Assembly: GCA_033002965.1 (NCBI GenBank)
Contig: JAURVB010008927.1
Span: 1 to 64,000 of the forward strand
Direction: 5' to 3'
Length of the DNA stretch: 64,000 nucleotides
From: Piper betle
Taxonomy: Eukaryota > Streptophyta > Magnoliopsida > Piperales > Piperaceae
The notes beneath the pieces were generated by a model, which had not been told where the DNA came from, made no database searches, and saw only the letters and a list, made by a program, of their open reading frames with translations. Shown here piece by piece: positions 1 to 13,504 of the stretch; within the stretch, counting starts at the first letter, position 1, and the number at the start of each line of letters is the position of its first letter. A program made the translations under genes and the position numbers.

Positions 1-330
1 TTCCAATACCCCTGGTGCACCTAGCCCATGTTCTGATCCAACAACTCAGTAGCTCCATAACACAACGCCGACTCCCAACTCACTTGGATCCCGATGCCCT
101 CGATCAACCTCAAACCCGGCTTGGTCATGCTGAGTCTGCATTTGATCACGACCGACATGCTCCTGGACTTGCCCATGTTCGGAACCGACTGCACCTGTTG
201 GTTCCCCAATTGCCCATCAACTCTGATGTCTGCTCGGATAGGTTGTTCTACCACACGAATAACACCGATTATCCGCATTGGGCGCGGGATTATCTAGGGA
301 CAACCGCCAAACCCTAGTTCCCGATTGTCC
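1..330. other. Unassigned GC-balanced segment at window edge
   Basis: The first ~320 bases have a more balanced composition than the AT-rich DNA that follows, and short reading frames are open on both strands (up to 100 codons). I recognise no protein family in any frame. Imperfectly repeated phrases such as tgcccatgttc suggest a repeat-element remnant. It may continue left of the window. Confidence 0.3.
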
Positions 331-3300
331 CACCAGCTAAACCTGTGACACTTATTATGTTTATTCGACTTTACATATCATCTTATGGGAGACAACACCA
401 ACATTAGGAATCGTCAGAAGTTGGTCATAGATAATGCAAAGTTTTGGAAATTAACTGTTAGGAATACTTCCTGCTATGCTTCTAGGCGTGCTTGTTAATG
501 CTGTCATCGTGTAGAGCAAACAGCTCTGGCCATTCTCTTTGAGAGCTTCGGTTTTTGTTCGGTTGACAGTCAAAATCGGAGAAATAGTTTGTTCGATTGG
601 TTCAGTTGCCCTATTTTGGTTATTGTTTCGGCTATTCAGTTACTTCGGTTTCCAGCTCAGTTCAATTTTTAATCAAACCAATTGTTTGCGCAGCCCATAT
701 TTGTTTGCATGATGTTGACACACCCAAGACCCACATACAATAGTTTCCTACCCATCGACCAATTTCATGTTTTTATGTCAAGATTATTGTTATTAACTAA
801 ATATTTTACAATGCTTTAAATCCAATATAAATATAAATATTGACAAATTATATGTTACCATCATTATTCGGTATTCAAAGTCATAATTCTTATTCAATTT
901 AATATTTCTAAAAGCCTAATTTCTTTACTATATTATCACTCGAACTCGACTTCAATTGAAACATTTTAATGTCTAATCCTTGTAGCGCTAGTTTGTGCCA
1001 CTGATTTTTAAAATTATTGCCGCGAAGCTTTATCTAGACGACTCTCTTGGAACTTGGAAGTATACATGACGATTACGTTACAAATTAGTGTTGTGCTGGA
1101 CAACTGAATTATGAAACTTATGACTCATAAATAAGGACATCCATTTAGGCAACAAGATAAACTCTAAACAAAACCATTGAAAATGGTTTAATTTATCGAG
1201 GTTACGTACCTAATCATTCACTTACATAGTCTTCCCGTGGTCTCTATTTTGGTCCTTTTTTTTTGAGTTAACACAATTTGTAAGTTTGGTCTTCATCATT
1301 ATGGGCTGTGTTTTGCGTTGGACTACTGTTATGGGCTTAGCTCAATTTGGAGATGATCATAATGAAGATTGGAGTAGAAATAAGTCATGCATGGTCATGA
1401 AAAGGACGATCAATACACATTATAATTCGCGAAGTTTCAATATTATAAATTTGATTGTGCAGTAAAAATTAAGACATGCTTACATGAACATGGTGAGTAG
1501 ACATTTACCACAATCTACTTTTATTAATAAATTTTTTTCACATTGGCCTTAAATTAAATGTAGGAGAATTAATCAATCAAAATATAAGAAAATTTTAAAA
1601 AATATACTTAAAATACCTCCTACGACATCACGGGTTCGAATCTCCCTAACTTCAATTTCTTAAAAAATAATAAACATAACTTCCATGGTAGAAGGTTACA
1701 GTTCAAACCAAGTAATATTGACTTCTAACTTCTCATTAAGAAGAGTCTGTTTAATTATTTTAAAAAATAATAAAAAATTAAATAATTATAATTCATCTTT
1801 TTATTCAAATAAAATATATTTTTAAATTCAATTACCATTTATATCTAAGATATTAAATTATTATAATCTATTTTATTATTTAATAAGAGTTTCTAAAACA
1901 AATTAAATTTAATTCTGTATATGTCGCGTGTGACGCAATATCTTTCCTAATTATATGCAAACTCGAATAACTGTTAACACAAAGCCTTCCATAGGACCAA
2001 AAGTTGGTTGAAAAAATAAACACCTATATATGCATCAAGAAAGTCGGCAATGGGAAAAATGACTTAATCAGCACTAATTAGTCTAAAGTCTAGAATGATG
2101 TAGAGGCGGTGACAAATATCGACAGATCTAGATCATCCACAGCAGCACAAAAATGCATCACACTCAATCTTTTTCTCAATCAGATAACACTCAGTTTAAC
2201 CACCACACTACATATACCCTCACCATTTTAACATTAACAAACATAGATTTCATGCACATATTGCTCTTCCAAACGCACATGTACACATGAAAATATCCTA
2301 ATTCTAATTTTAAATACCATATCATATCAGCCATTCTTATATGCCATGATTCCTTTTAAAATTAGGAATAGTTTAAATTTTCGTACTATTTTGATTCATA
2401 CCTAATTTTTTAATCTCAATGTTTTCCAAAACCCCGTTAGTTGTAAAAAATTGAAGTCTTTTAATGAAATATTGATCATAAAAAAATTTCAATGTTTAAT
2501 ATGACATTCTAATCATAATTTTAAAATTTGGTTGAACCCGATTTAACCGGTTGATCCAAATATATTCTTAGCAGTGAGTAAAGTATAGTAATCAGCACAA
2601 TATTTTAAACTTTTGCTACCACTATTCTTCCTTTTATGTAGACTACAATTATTGTAATCAGCACAGTATACGCGAGTTCTCTTTTGGAAACTCGTTTATG
2701 ATTTAGCAGTACAAACTTTCACATACATACAAACACAGTGTTTTTTCTTCACAGTCCACTTCTTTATTTTAAACCAAAGATTGTAGTCATATGTTTTACC
2801 CAATTGGGTGGCCATGAAATGCGTATTGAATGCAGATGTGAAGGGAAGGGGCGTTGCTCGAATATCTTGGTTAGATTTGTCAAATTAATCTAGTACATCC
2901 CATCTAGCACAACAGACGGGCAAGAAAAGGAAGAAAAGAAGGAGATGGGGAAAGAAGGGGCCATATGAGATCATCATATTAGATATGGTCTTACTGTCCC
3001 ACATACCAACAAATCCAACTCAGACTACTCCTTCCAACCAACCCCATGTTAATGTTCTTCTTCCCTCCCTGCCCATTTCCCACATCTTATTCTTACCTCC
3101 TCATCATATGATTCATACTATTGCAGACTCTTAGTTTTATCTCAACATTCATGAAAGCTCTCACATGCATATAAACCATGCATGAATTTCATGGACGGAT
3201 ACAATGAGCACGAGCAGGAGCGGCTCTCCCAACCATATCATGCCAAAGAGCTAGCTTCTTCCATAAAATAAATCCTGTTATGGGTTGTGCTGGGATTTCA

Positions 3301-4598
3301 GATGTATGTCTCACATGGTGTCATCTTGGCCAGGCTCTCATCCTTAAATTTGGACAAATGTATAAATGGCTTCTTCTGCTGCAACATGATCCCCCTAACA
3401 TGATCAGCTTATCTCGTCCAATCCGATATATGAAATTTTTATGCCATTGAACAGTTGATCTTCATAGGCAATTGGCATGCTTGGTCTATCATGAGCTAAC
3501 CATGCTTATATTTGTTCACCATAAGTTGAAGATGCATACTTGATTTACGTAAATGGTCCTTTAGTTTGCCGTTTTAGTTTCAAATTTCAGATAAAAATAG
3601 TTTAAAAAGAAACACCGAATAAAAAGCAGATAAAATAATTCATAAAATTAATAAAAACAATTTTAGTTTAAACGTTAATGATCATAGGAGGCTATATCAT
3701 AACCATTTTATCGATTTACCAAAAAGAATCAATTATTTTATTTAAATTTATATATCTCAAATAAATAGTAAATCTCGTGATTTTGTAAAAGACAAATGTC
3801 AAATACCTAATGTAGGTGTAAAATGGTACAATACATCATATTGGACCGTTTTAAAATTTTAAAACCATATCCATACAAGAAAATAATTAATATCAGCAAG
3901 AGCTGGTACTATAACAGCTCTTAACGATACTCAGACATCATATAAATATTGAAAAGTTAACTTCATTTTGACCTATAATAAAAAGGAGTTCCAATTTTCT
4001 GGACGGTCGATCACCAAATTGGAACTTAGTCGTTAGGTATAAAGATGCCAATTAGCATGGCGAAATTACAAAAAAAAAAAAGAGCTCATCTTTCAAACTG
4101 TCTCCCTTAAATAGGGATACTTGGCATGATTAATGGTAGCGACCAGGTTCTAATTTTCTGGTCGACTGACCAGCAAATTGGAACTCCAGTAAAAAAGTCA
4201 GCCTTGGAAGACAGTGGCTAAACTGTTTCATGTAAAACTTTTAATTGAGTAATTTTGTATCAATGTCTCAATTGGATTTGTGTTAAGAAAAATAGTTTGT
4301 TTGGTGTAATGTAAGGTCAAAAAGCAGAGAGACAAACCATGTTCTTTCGACCTGTTCTTCTACCAGTCCAAGGCCGAAGGAGAAACACCAATAGTAGTTT
4401 ATACACTATCTACTCCTTTTCACTCTTTCTTATATTTGTCAAGGGTTTAGGGTAAGGTTCTACATAATTTAATCTTTATTAGTTATTCAATCAAATTGGC
4501 TACATTATCATTATGTGGGTGTTGAGGTAGATAATGTTGATTGGTTCAAAAAAGTTGAGAATAATCTTTGGGCCCTTTCGAAGAGAAGGATTACTTAG
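331..4598. other. AT-rich intergenic DNA, no gene seen
   Basis: No coding exon or recognisable RNA gene was found. The stretch holds simple AT-rich sequence, a purine-rich block (about 2920-2960) facing a pyrimidine-rich block (about 3050-3090), and two related palindromes at 3988-4025 and 4147-4184. Confidence 0.5.
3988..4184. repeat. Pair of related imperfect palindromes
   Basis: Two ~38-bp inverted repeats lie about 120 bp apart (3988-4025 and 4147-4184). Each begins gttc(c/t)aattttctgg and ends caaattggaac, so each can fold on itself, and the second has a longer stem through ctggtc/gaccag. They look like copies of one small foldback unit. No function is evident. Confidence 0.5.
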
Positions 4599-5210
4599 TG
4601 TTGGGTTTATCCCACATCGGTCGTAGAGGTTGTTGGTGACTTATATATAGGCTAATGGGAAAGCCTTATTTTTTGAGCTGGCTTTTGGATTAAAAGAGGC
4701 CCGTGACACCTATTGCGAGTTTTTTTTAGCTGCAACAAGTGGTATCAGAGTCAAGTTTTAGCCGGGTTTGCCTAGGTTGTCTAGGTTTGCCTATGCCGAT
4801 TGTTGTTATTTCCTTTATGGGTTCCATATGATGATTTGAAGAGGAGTTTGCCATGGGTTTGCCTAGGTTGTCTAGGTTTGCCTACGCTGATTATTGTTGT
4901 TTCCTTTATGGGTTCCACCTGATGATTTGAAGAAGAGTTTGCCACAAGTTTGCTAGGTGGATGCCGTCTGATTTAAGGGGAGTTCAGTCGGGTTTGCCTA
5001 GGTTGCCTAGGTTTGCCTATGCCGATTGTTGTTGTTGTTTCCTTTATAGGTTTCACCTGATGGTTTCGGATTACACCAGGGAGTTATTGGGTTTATCTCA
5101 TATCGGTCATATAGGTTTTTGGTGACTTGTATATAGACTAATGGGAAAACCTTATTCCTTGAGCTAGCTTTTAGATTAAGAGAGGCCAATGACACTTTGG
5201 GTGGGGGCCG
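4599..5210 (+). mobile_element. TRIM-type miniature LTR retrotransposon (degenerate)
   Basis: The left LTR (about 4599-4737) opens TGTTGGGTTTATCCCACATC and ends gctgcaaca. Three bases later comes tggtatcagag (4740-4750), the primer-binding site complementary to initiator Met-tRNA. A diverged right LTR starts near 5084 (tattgggtttatctcatatc) and fades out near 5200. The ~345-bp interior has no coding capacity. LTRs of ~140 bp, a tRNA-Met PBS and no genes fit a terminal-repeat retrotransposon in miniature, which is mobilised by enzymes from other elements. The LTRs differ at many positions and the right LTR has lost its end, so this copy is old. Confidence 0.7.
4757..5045 (+). repeat. Three tandem ~115-bp repeats inside the TRIM
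   Basis: The phrase gggtttgcctaggttg(t/c)ctaggtttgcctacgc-like occurs three times (near 4765, 4857 and 4988). It is followed each time by gattgttgtt, then tttcctttat(g/a)ggtt. The second and third units are separated by a degenerate copy. This is internal tandem amplification in the non-coding interior of the miniature retrotransposon. Confidence 0.65.
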
Positions 5211-5304
5211 AAAGGGCCCAAAACTTATAAGTTAGTTATGGACATCTCATTTATTAGCATAGTAATTTTGAAACTTCTTTTTTAAGCTAAAAACTCCCAG
5301 AGTT

Positions 5305-5400
5305 AACTGTTGGATTAATTAATCCCACATAACTTCTTGGGGAGGCCAAATGACTTATATATAGGCTTTAAAAAAGCCTTATATTTTAAGACGAAGGCAT
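5305..5400 (+). repeat. Fragment related to the neighbouring TRIM LTR
   Basis: tgttggattaattaatccca followed by gacttatatataggct and aaagcctta resembles the 5' half of the LTR at 4599. It lacks a partner LTR, so it is probably a degenerate solo LTR fragment of the same or a related family. Confidence 0.4.
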
Positions 5401-6697
5401 AGTGAGGTCATTTTGACAGGAGTCTATATAAAAGTTTTGTAAAATGTTCTTTTGAATTTAGTTAATCAATAGTTTAAAATAACATAAAATATATATTTAT
5501 AAATTTCAAGTGATAAATAGAACAATATCTCATAAGTTGATTTGTCCTTTGCTTCTTGGATTAAAATTTTAATATAATGACTCCGAGTCGGCTCTACTCA
5601 TACTCTTATCAATCCAAATCTCGAGATTTTAAACTACGTTTGTTAGTGTTATGCATAGTTAATCTTGAGATTATAAAGATATTGGTAATTTTAACCAATC
5701 AAAATTATTAAATTGGCAATCTAATTTTCTGCTCAATAATAATCCATAGGAATTAGTAGGCATGGAATTAGAGGAATGGTGATAATAATACATACAATTG
5801 AAGAATAGTAACAAAATAACTTAAATTTGATTTATACTCATATTGTTTAATGTGAAAACTACACCAACCCGACTATCTAAAGAAAAACCTTAATATTGGC
5901 CTAGTAACTCTTGTATTAATAAAAGAGCCATTAAAAATTAGGTTCCAACCAAAAATAGGACATACAACGAATCAAAATATGATAATAAAAGTAAAAAATA
6001 ACAAATTGGGTCATTATAATTTGAGTCTAAATAATAATTTTCAGCCTCGTAGGCCTAAATTAAATCAGCAGTTAACAACATGCCTGGTAATTGAAGCAAT
6101 AGTAGAAAACTTAATGACATACTTAAGTTGAATGAATTCAAAGCAATACCAGTCAAAGGCATTCTCTCAAACAATTTACACCCGGCAATCCTGGGCTAAC
6201 TTTTTCCTCTTGTTCTCTTTTAGAAGCTAAAAACAATTTCATTCTCAATGATTTGCAAAGACGTGAAAGATTTCTTTTTTCCGGAGGAATACGAGCAGAT
6301 TGTCAATGGATGAAAATAAGTCATTAATCGATGGACACTGCTTCCCACAATTTATAGTTTAATATTTCAGGGACCATTTTTTAGGACAGGGCTCCATAAA
6401 CAAGCAGAAGTTTCTCAATTTTGGTAATAAAATAGTCAACTTCAATAGCTCGTCATTCTCATGCTTGGCAAGTATTGATTTGATCCATAGGTTACCAAAC
6501 TTTTCTCATGCTAGCTTCATATATATAAGCACCACACAAAATATCTAAACCCACTTATATTGAGTTTTTTGTGAGTTGGTATACCTTGCTTAATTTGATT
6601 TACCATAGTGACCATATAATCGTATTATTGTGTTTGCAACAAGATTCATAATGTTAGCACTCTCACATATATAATTAACCAACATGTTTATGCATGA
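5401..6697. other. AT-rich intergenic DNA, nothing recognised
   Basis: No open frame with family resemblance, no splice-compatible exon and no clear repeat ends were seen. Confidence 0.5.
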
Positions 6698-9341
6698 TGT
6701 AACACCCCAATTTGGCTCATTCGTGAACCGAACCAGAAATGTTACCGGCGACCGAACCGTTCGCTAATCTACTTAATTCGATCAAGACAAACCGGATTTA
6801 CCCTCGAAGTCTCAAGATAGTGATGTAAACCTTTAATGCATAGATAAGATGCTTAGACTCTAACGTTATTTTAGATGAATGATATGTCATATAATCTACA
6901 TTCAAAACAAAACAAACTATTAAAAGTCTGAAAAACAACAATTTTTAAAGCCAAACAGACAAAATATTCCCTAAAAGAACAATAATATGGGCTACCCAGT
7001 CAACAACAAATAATATGTATAAATAACAATAACAAAACATAAAACATTGCTAAAACATTGCATTTCTTCACACAACATTCACATCATAACAATTTTTATC
7101 TTTTCGAGACGAGATTTGATTTCATTTGCTCAGCCTAATCAGTTCTATTCATAATAATAATCACATGTAAAACATTTCATGATTTTCACACAACATTCCT
7201 GCAATAAAACATTCCAATATATATCCACAACTATTCACATCAGGTCATCACACCATAATTTTCATTCCCTCTTGGCAGCTAAATGTATGCATGTTACATC
7301 GCTGCTCCTCCGTGGTTCTCACAGTGCTCAATCAATCAGGTTCTCATCTATATATATAATACAGAAAAGTCAATAACAAGTGTTATTATTATAAAAATAA
7401 CAAAATAATCAAACTGGCACATGAGATATAACTCTCATGTTAATAAAATCAAAATCAATCATCTATACTTCTACATTAGAATCACTAATAAGGGCACTAA
7501 TTAGGTGTCGTAAGCTTTGGCTTGAACAACGTCTCATTCTAAATGGTCTTATACCTCAGTATTTTCATTCTATCCCACGCTCGGGAAATCCATTACATAA
7601 AAGCCCTCCATGTCCTCCGTATAACTCCTGACCATGAATACAGAGGCCTAGTACTCTCAGGCACCTTCAGTCCTCTTTGAGTCTATAAGTCTGAATATGT
7701 GTTACATTGCAATACTTTAATCCTCTACACTTCCAGGGTTTAGGGAAATTAAAATGTGGAGTTGTCAGGATCCCTCGGGAATGGAACTACCCACTCACCA
7801 ATCCAAAGCCTGATTGCACCCACTCAGAGTATGTGTGATTCGATTTTTTCCTTGCCTCACATCTCACTAAAAAATCAAGAAAACTATATATACATTGGTC
7901 TGGGTATGGATTATAATATAGTAAGCCCGAAGCATCATTATCTGGATTTGAGTTTTCTAAAACTAACTCGAGGGGTCTCATCCTCGACGGTTATTAATCT
8001 GAAAATAAAATTTGACTAAATGGCCTCTGTGGAGTAGAATATGATGAATCCACCACTTGACACGTCCACCTACATGTCAAATTAAATTACAATAGAAGAG
8101 AAGATAAAACTAGAAGCGAGTTCTAAATAGACCTAGTAGAAGCTCCAATCGTGTTCACATGCCTAGGCGACAAGCTCCTACTCTGTACCTACACATCAAA
8201 TATAAAAGCTAACGTCTACTATCTAAATGATACATTCACACAACCTAAATAACATGCTCATATCACTTCACATCATGATTTTCTAGATTATATTGCAGAT
8301 AATTTAACAACTCATGCTTAATTTATCTAACTAGATCATTAGCATTAATTCAATACAATTTAAATTATGAAAATTCACTTTTTTTACAATCAACATTTTA
8401 TCACATCAATCAATCAAATCCTAAAATGTTATGCTACAATTATCCATTTTAAATAATTAGGTCAAAGGTAATTATACCTCACATTGTCGACAATCGGCGG
8501 CGATTAGGGTTTGGTCGCGTGTTTCAGGAATTGAATTCGGCACCCTACAACGTCAAAAGTTTGATTAGGTTCGGCGGGAAGCATTTGGTAAAAATTCAGC
8601 GATTTCTGACAAATTCAGGGTTTTCCAGTTGTTTATGGTGATTTTCCAGTGAGGTGATGTGGTCACGACTATAGATTGGCACTGGCTCAGCGAGGTTGAC
8701 ACGACCATGGTAAAGGCAAGGGCGACGACGGCGGTGACAGTCTTTGGTGGCGACTGTGGGCGTCAATCGGGGCTTGCCCAATTAGACCTTGGCCACGTCT
8801 CGATGGCATCACACAGTGGGGGAAAAGAGTCGTCGTGGTTGAAGGGACGACAACGATGGCACGGGCACAATGGAGAGGCAGTTTTGGGTGGTAATTTTGT
8901 AAATAAAAGTTGATTCGACTTTGACTCGAGTAAAAAATAATAACTAACTTCTAATAAATTAGAAACAAATCCTTAAAAAATATAAAAAATATCATAAAAT
9001 TTAATACACTCAATAACATCAAAATTGCATATCCTATAACTATTCTTCCACACAAACTTCTTTCTAACGCCTTCTAATGCATTATTCGGTTTAAAAATAA
9101 TTCTATGATCAAATACATAAAAAAAATTAATTGGCATACTATCATATACTCTGATAACTCATTTCTTATTATTTTTTCCTGACGTTATCATCATATATTC
9201 GGGTGCACTTGACCTTCATTACTCATAACATATGGTTGGCATTTGCTCAACATACGTGTAATGCAATTGACTCGACTCGAACCGACAACTAAACTGAGTA
9301 GTTTACTAATGCAAACTCTGACTCGAGTTATTGGCTTTACA
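6698..9341 (-). mobile_element. Long LTR-like repeat, copy 1 (reverse orientation)
   Basis: This is an inverted copy of the element at 10572-13374. It begins on the plus strand with tgtaacacccc, the complement of the 3' terminus ggggtgttaca of the other copy. It ends at ...gagttattggctttaca, the complement of the 5' terminus tgtaaa...aactcgagtcagag. A GC-rich block (about 8480-8920) sits near the biological 5' end, as in the other copies. The flanks (catga and caaac) are not a target duplication, so this copy may be recombined or its ends eroded. Short frames inside show no retroviral protein motifs. Confidence 0.65.
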
Positions 9342-10566
9342 CAAACAACATTAAGGATGGGTCCTTGTTGAATCGTAGAATATTGTACATACAATACAAA
9401 ATGTCATGTCATGTGCAACTTATACTATAGATCATAAATTTTGATTTTATAGATAAACTCTCATTGAATAATGAGATAGATTATAATAATTTAATATTTT
9501 GTATATAAATTAATTATAATTGAGTTTAAAGATAGATTATATTTAAATGAGAAGATAAATTATAATAATTTAATTTTTTATTTTTATTTTTATTGTATTT
9601 TAATTGATTAAATATCCTACTTAATCAAAGGCAAGTATTGAATTTCCTTTTATTAATAATATTATTAATAAGAATAAATATGAAAAAAAATAATTGGACA
9701 TTCGAGGCAGCGCCAGCCATAACTGAGTGATTAATGTGTTCCATATATTATAGTACTGATGTATATATTATTTGATGCAACTAAAATTTACATTGTGTAT
9801 GTGTCCCGCACATTAGGAGCACAATAATGTGTTTAGAGATTTTATAACGAGGACGATGATTGGTGGGGAGCACTCTTTGAATATACAACTTAGATAGTTG
9901 CTTAGCTTACATTTTGCAATAAAATTCTGACTTTTTTATGATATATCAGAAGAAATAACTGGAAGATCCCAAAAATTAATTTTATATTTAATACTTAACC
10001 GGGTAAAATCTAATATATTAACAAAATATGAATATAGATATTATTTAACATGGGTTAGTTATTTTGAAGAGATAACTTAGGGCCATCACATTCCATGTAA
10101 GTCATTACAAATGATATTACTAAAGCCGATCCAAAGCCATATTATATAGTAGACGTGTGTGGACATGAATAAGATTCGTGGGTTTTTCTATAGGTAGGTG
10201 GGTCATAAAAGCACCTAAAAATTATAAGCCTCACATCAAGTGATTACTTGGATAAACTATAGTATATTAGTGGTGTGCCTTCTATATATTTAACTTGTAT
10301 TAACTATTTTGAAGGATGATTTAGTCATCCATAGTTTAGAAACTCGTACTCAAACTTAAATGCCAAGTTATGTAGTAGAGTCGATTCAAGGCCAACTTGT
10401 AGACATTTATAGTATTTTTCTATTCAGTAAATAAGATAAGTTGTATAAAGTAGTATATTGTTCTTTTTAACACATTATTTCAAAATATTAATTTGGCTCA
10501 AATAGAAAAAATTAATATATTTTAATTTTTATTACTTGACTCGAGGAATAAATCATAATATTAGTC
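9342..10566. other. Spacer between two inverted LTR-like copies
   Basis: AT-rich DNA without a recognisable gene. It separates two copies of the same long repeat lying in opposite orientations. Confidence 0.5.
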
Positions 10567-13379
10567 AGCATTGTAAAATTCATAACTCGAGTCAGAGTTT
10601 TACATTAGCAAACCAGTCAGTTCAACCATTGGTTAGAGTCATGTCAGTTTCATGAACTGCGTGCAGAGTCGAGGCCAGCTGTGAGTTATGAACGATGAGG
10701 GTTAAGTGTACCTAAATATATGATGATAACATCAGAAAAATAATGAGAAATGAGTTATTATAGTATATGATAGTATGTACTATTTTTTTATGTATTTAAT
10801 CGTACAATCATTTTTAGGTTGAATAACGCATTTGGACACATTATAAAGCAGTTTGGGTGGGTTATTAGTTATAGAATATATCATTGTGGTGTTATCATGT
10901 GTATTATATTTTATGGGATTTTCCCTATTTGTTCGATTTTTAAAGATTTAATATGATTAGTTATTATTTTAACTAAAGTCAAAGTCAAGTCAAGTTTTAT
11001 TTGCGAAACTGCCACCGAACTTCTCCCGACCTTTTCTCCCCCAAACCCAATTGCCACCCCTCGCCGCCCCTGTCCTTGCCGCCGACGTCGCATCTGGTAA
11101 CTACACTGCCGCCGATTGACGTCGTCGAGCCCCGCTATGTGTCATCATGCCATCTAGAGCACCCATGGCCGCCGCCTTGTCTCCATTACACCGAACCACT
11201 ACACAATCGCGCCACGCTCTACGGCATCGTTCTACCTCCGCCCATGCCGCTCCACCACCGCCATGCCGTCGATACCACCCCCTTCGACCCCAGACCATTT
11301 CGCCCATACCCAACCACGTGGTTGAGGCTGGCCGAGCCTGATCAGACAAGCCGACCGACCCTGGCCAACTGGCCGCCGTCGTCGACTGTCATCGCTGCCG
11401 TTATCGTCCTCACTTCCACCACCATTGGGTTGAGCTTACTGAGCCGGTGCAGACATAGCGTCGATTGTCTCGCCAAAAAAGTCACTAGAAAGCCACCAAA
11501 ATATCTCTAGACAAACCAGATTTGCACAAATTTGCCGAATTCATCCAATCAAACTTGATCGAACTTCAGATGCCGTCAGGTGACGAATTCAAGTCTCGAG
11601 TCGGGTGACAAAACCCTAACCGTCATCAATTGCCGATAACACGAGGTATAATTAACTCTGATTTAATTTCTTAAAGGTGATAATTATTAACACAACATGT
11701 CGGGATTGATGAATTGATGTGTTATATTTTTATTATAAATAAAAATATGAATTGCTTGGTGAAGTGTATTAAAATGAATACTAAGGAACTAATTATGTAA
11801 ATTGAGTATATCGATTGATGTGTGATTGTTGTGAGTATGTATTGATGTGTGTGTGCTATAGGAAGTGTGAATGCATCAAAAGCAGGTGTTAGCTTTTAGT
11901 TTGATGTGTAGGTATGGAATATGAGCTCGCCGCCTAGGCATGTGGACACGATTGGAACTTCTACCAAGTCCGTTTAGGACTCACATTTGGTTGGACTTCT
12001 ATACTCTGTCGTGTTTTATTTTAATAGGTAAGCGGACGTATCGAGTAGTGGATTTATTATAGCTCACTCCACACGGGCCATCTAGTCATATAAAAATTTC
12101 GGATTAATAATTTCTGAGGATGAGATTCGTCAAATTTGTTTTCAAAAACTCAGATCTAGCTCACAATACCTTCGGGCTTGTTATATTGAAATCCTAACCC
12201 AGGCCTATGTACATGTAGTTTTTTGCGTTTTAAGTGAGATGTGAGATGAGGGAAAACTAGCGACTGTGTCTTCAGAGAGGGTGTGTGTTCGTCGAAGCGG
12301 GCTTTAGAATTGGTGAGCGTTCCATTCTCGTGGGATCTTGATAACTCCACCTTTGAGTTCCTCAAACCCGGAGAAGTGTGGAGGTTGAGTACTACTAAGA
12401 AGGGCATGTCTAGACTTATGGTTTCAAAGGGTACTAAAGGCGCATGTCTGAGAGTATTCAGCCTTTGTACTCAGGACTAGAAGAGATATGGAGTATGTAG
12501 AGAGCTGAAAAGAAGAGAATAATTTTCCCGAGCAAGGGATAATTTAAAGTAGCCAATGAATGAGGATGAGATATAAAGGGGATGCTTTTGCGCAAGGTCG
12601 ACGGCTCCGAGTTATTGCCCTTATGAGAGTTCTATTAAGAAGAGTAATGATATTTCCATTCAACAGGATAGTCAGCTCTCCTGTGTCAATTTGTTATTAG
12701 TTATTTCTGGACTTGTAATATTTATTACTGTCATCTTTTTATTATATATGTAGGTGAGAATTGCAAGGAATGAGTGCTGTCAGGACTGCAGAGGAGCAAT
12801 ACAGAAATTGCATACACATGTACCTACCAAGTGTAATTGGTGACAATGATGAGTATTGAATTGTTTTAAATGATGAACTTTAAATGCAATTCTGTGAAAT
12901 GATATAAATATTATTTTACATGTGAATGAAAATTGAGAATGAAAATGAACCAATCGAGCTATGGAATTTAGATTCGGCTCAGATGATAAGAAAAGTAACA
13001 ATAATCGGAATGTGAAGGAAACGTTATGTTTGGACTGTGTTTTTTATTTTTATTGTTATAAATATATACTGTTTGCTAATGATAGAGTGGTCCTTATTTC
13101 ACTTTTAGGGAATACTTTGTTTGTTTTATTTAAAAAAATTTCTTAAAATTTTTTTTGTTTAACTTGTTTTATGTTTAATTGCATATCATAGCATGGATGT
13201 GAGACAATGCTAAAACCCATGTATCTCATTCATGCTTTCCATATTGCATCACCATCTTAAGACGCTGAGGGTAAATCTAGGTCAACTTAACCAAATCAAA
13301 TAGATTAGTGAACGATTTAGCCACCGATAACATTTCTGGGTTGGTTTACGGGTGAACCGAAATGGGGTGTTACAAGCAT
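10567..13379 (+). mobile_element. Solo LTR, 2.8 kb, with 5-bp target duplication AGCAT
   Basis: The element body is 10572-13374 (2803 bp). It starts tgtaaaattcataactcgag, ends ggggtgttaca and is flanked on both sides by agcat (10567-10571 and 13375-13379). TG...CA termini with a 5-bp duplication and no internal retroelement genes are the hallmarks of a solo LTR left by recombination. LTRs this long are known mainly from Ty3/gypsy families, but the family cannot be named without its coding part. A CCGCC-rich block (about 11000-11500) is open in several frames but resembles no protein. Three further copies are in this window (6698, 51341, 54366). Confidence 0.82.
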
Positions 13380-13504
13380 ACAATTATTCATAAAATTCAC
13401 TCTCAAGAGCCCATGGAGTAGAACCTACTCAAAAAAATTTTGGAGTTAAAATAAGAATTTTAAAATTATGGATATATCATGCTGCACTTAGACTTAGTCA
13501 TTAC

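Noticed and set aside
1625..1645. tRNA B-box-like phrase (gggttcgaatc)
   Set aside because: No A box, no cloverleaf and no acceptor stem around it; at most a SINE relic.
11001..11510. 169-codon open frame in a GC-rich block
   Set aside because: It lies inside the solo LTR-like element, is Pro/His/Arg-rich low complexity, is open in other frames as well, and has no conserved motif.
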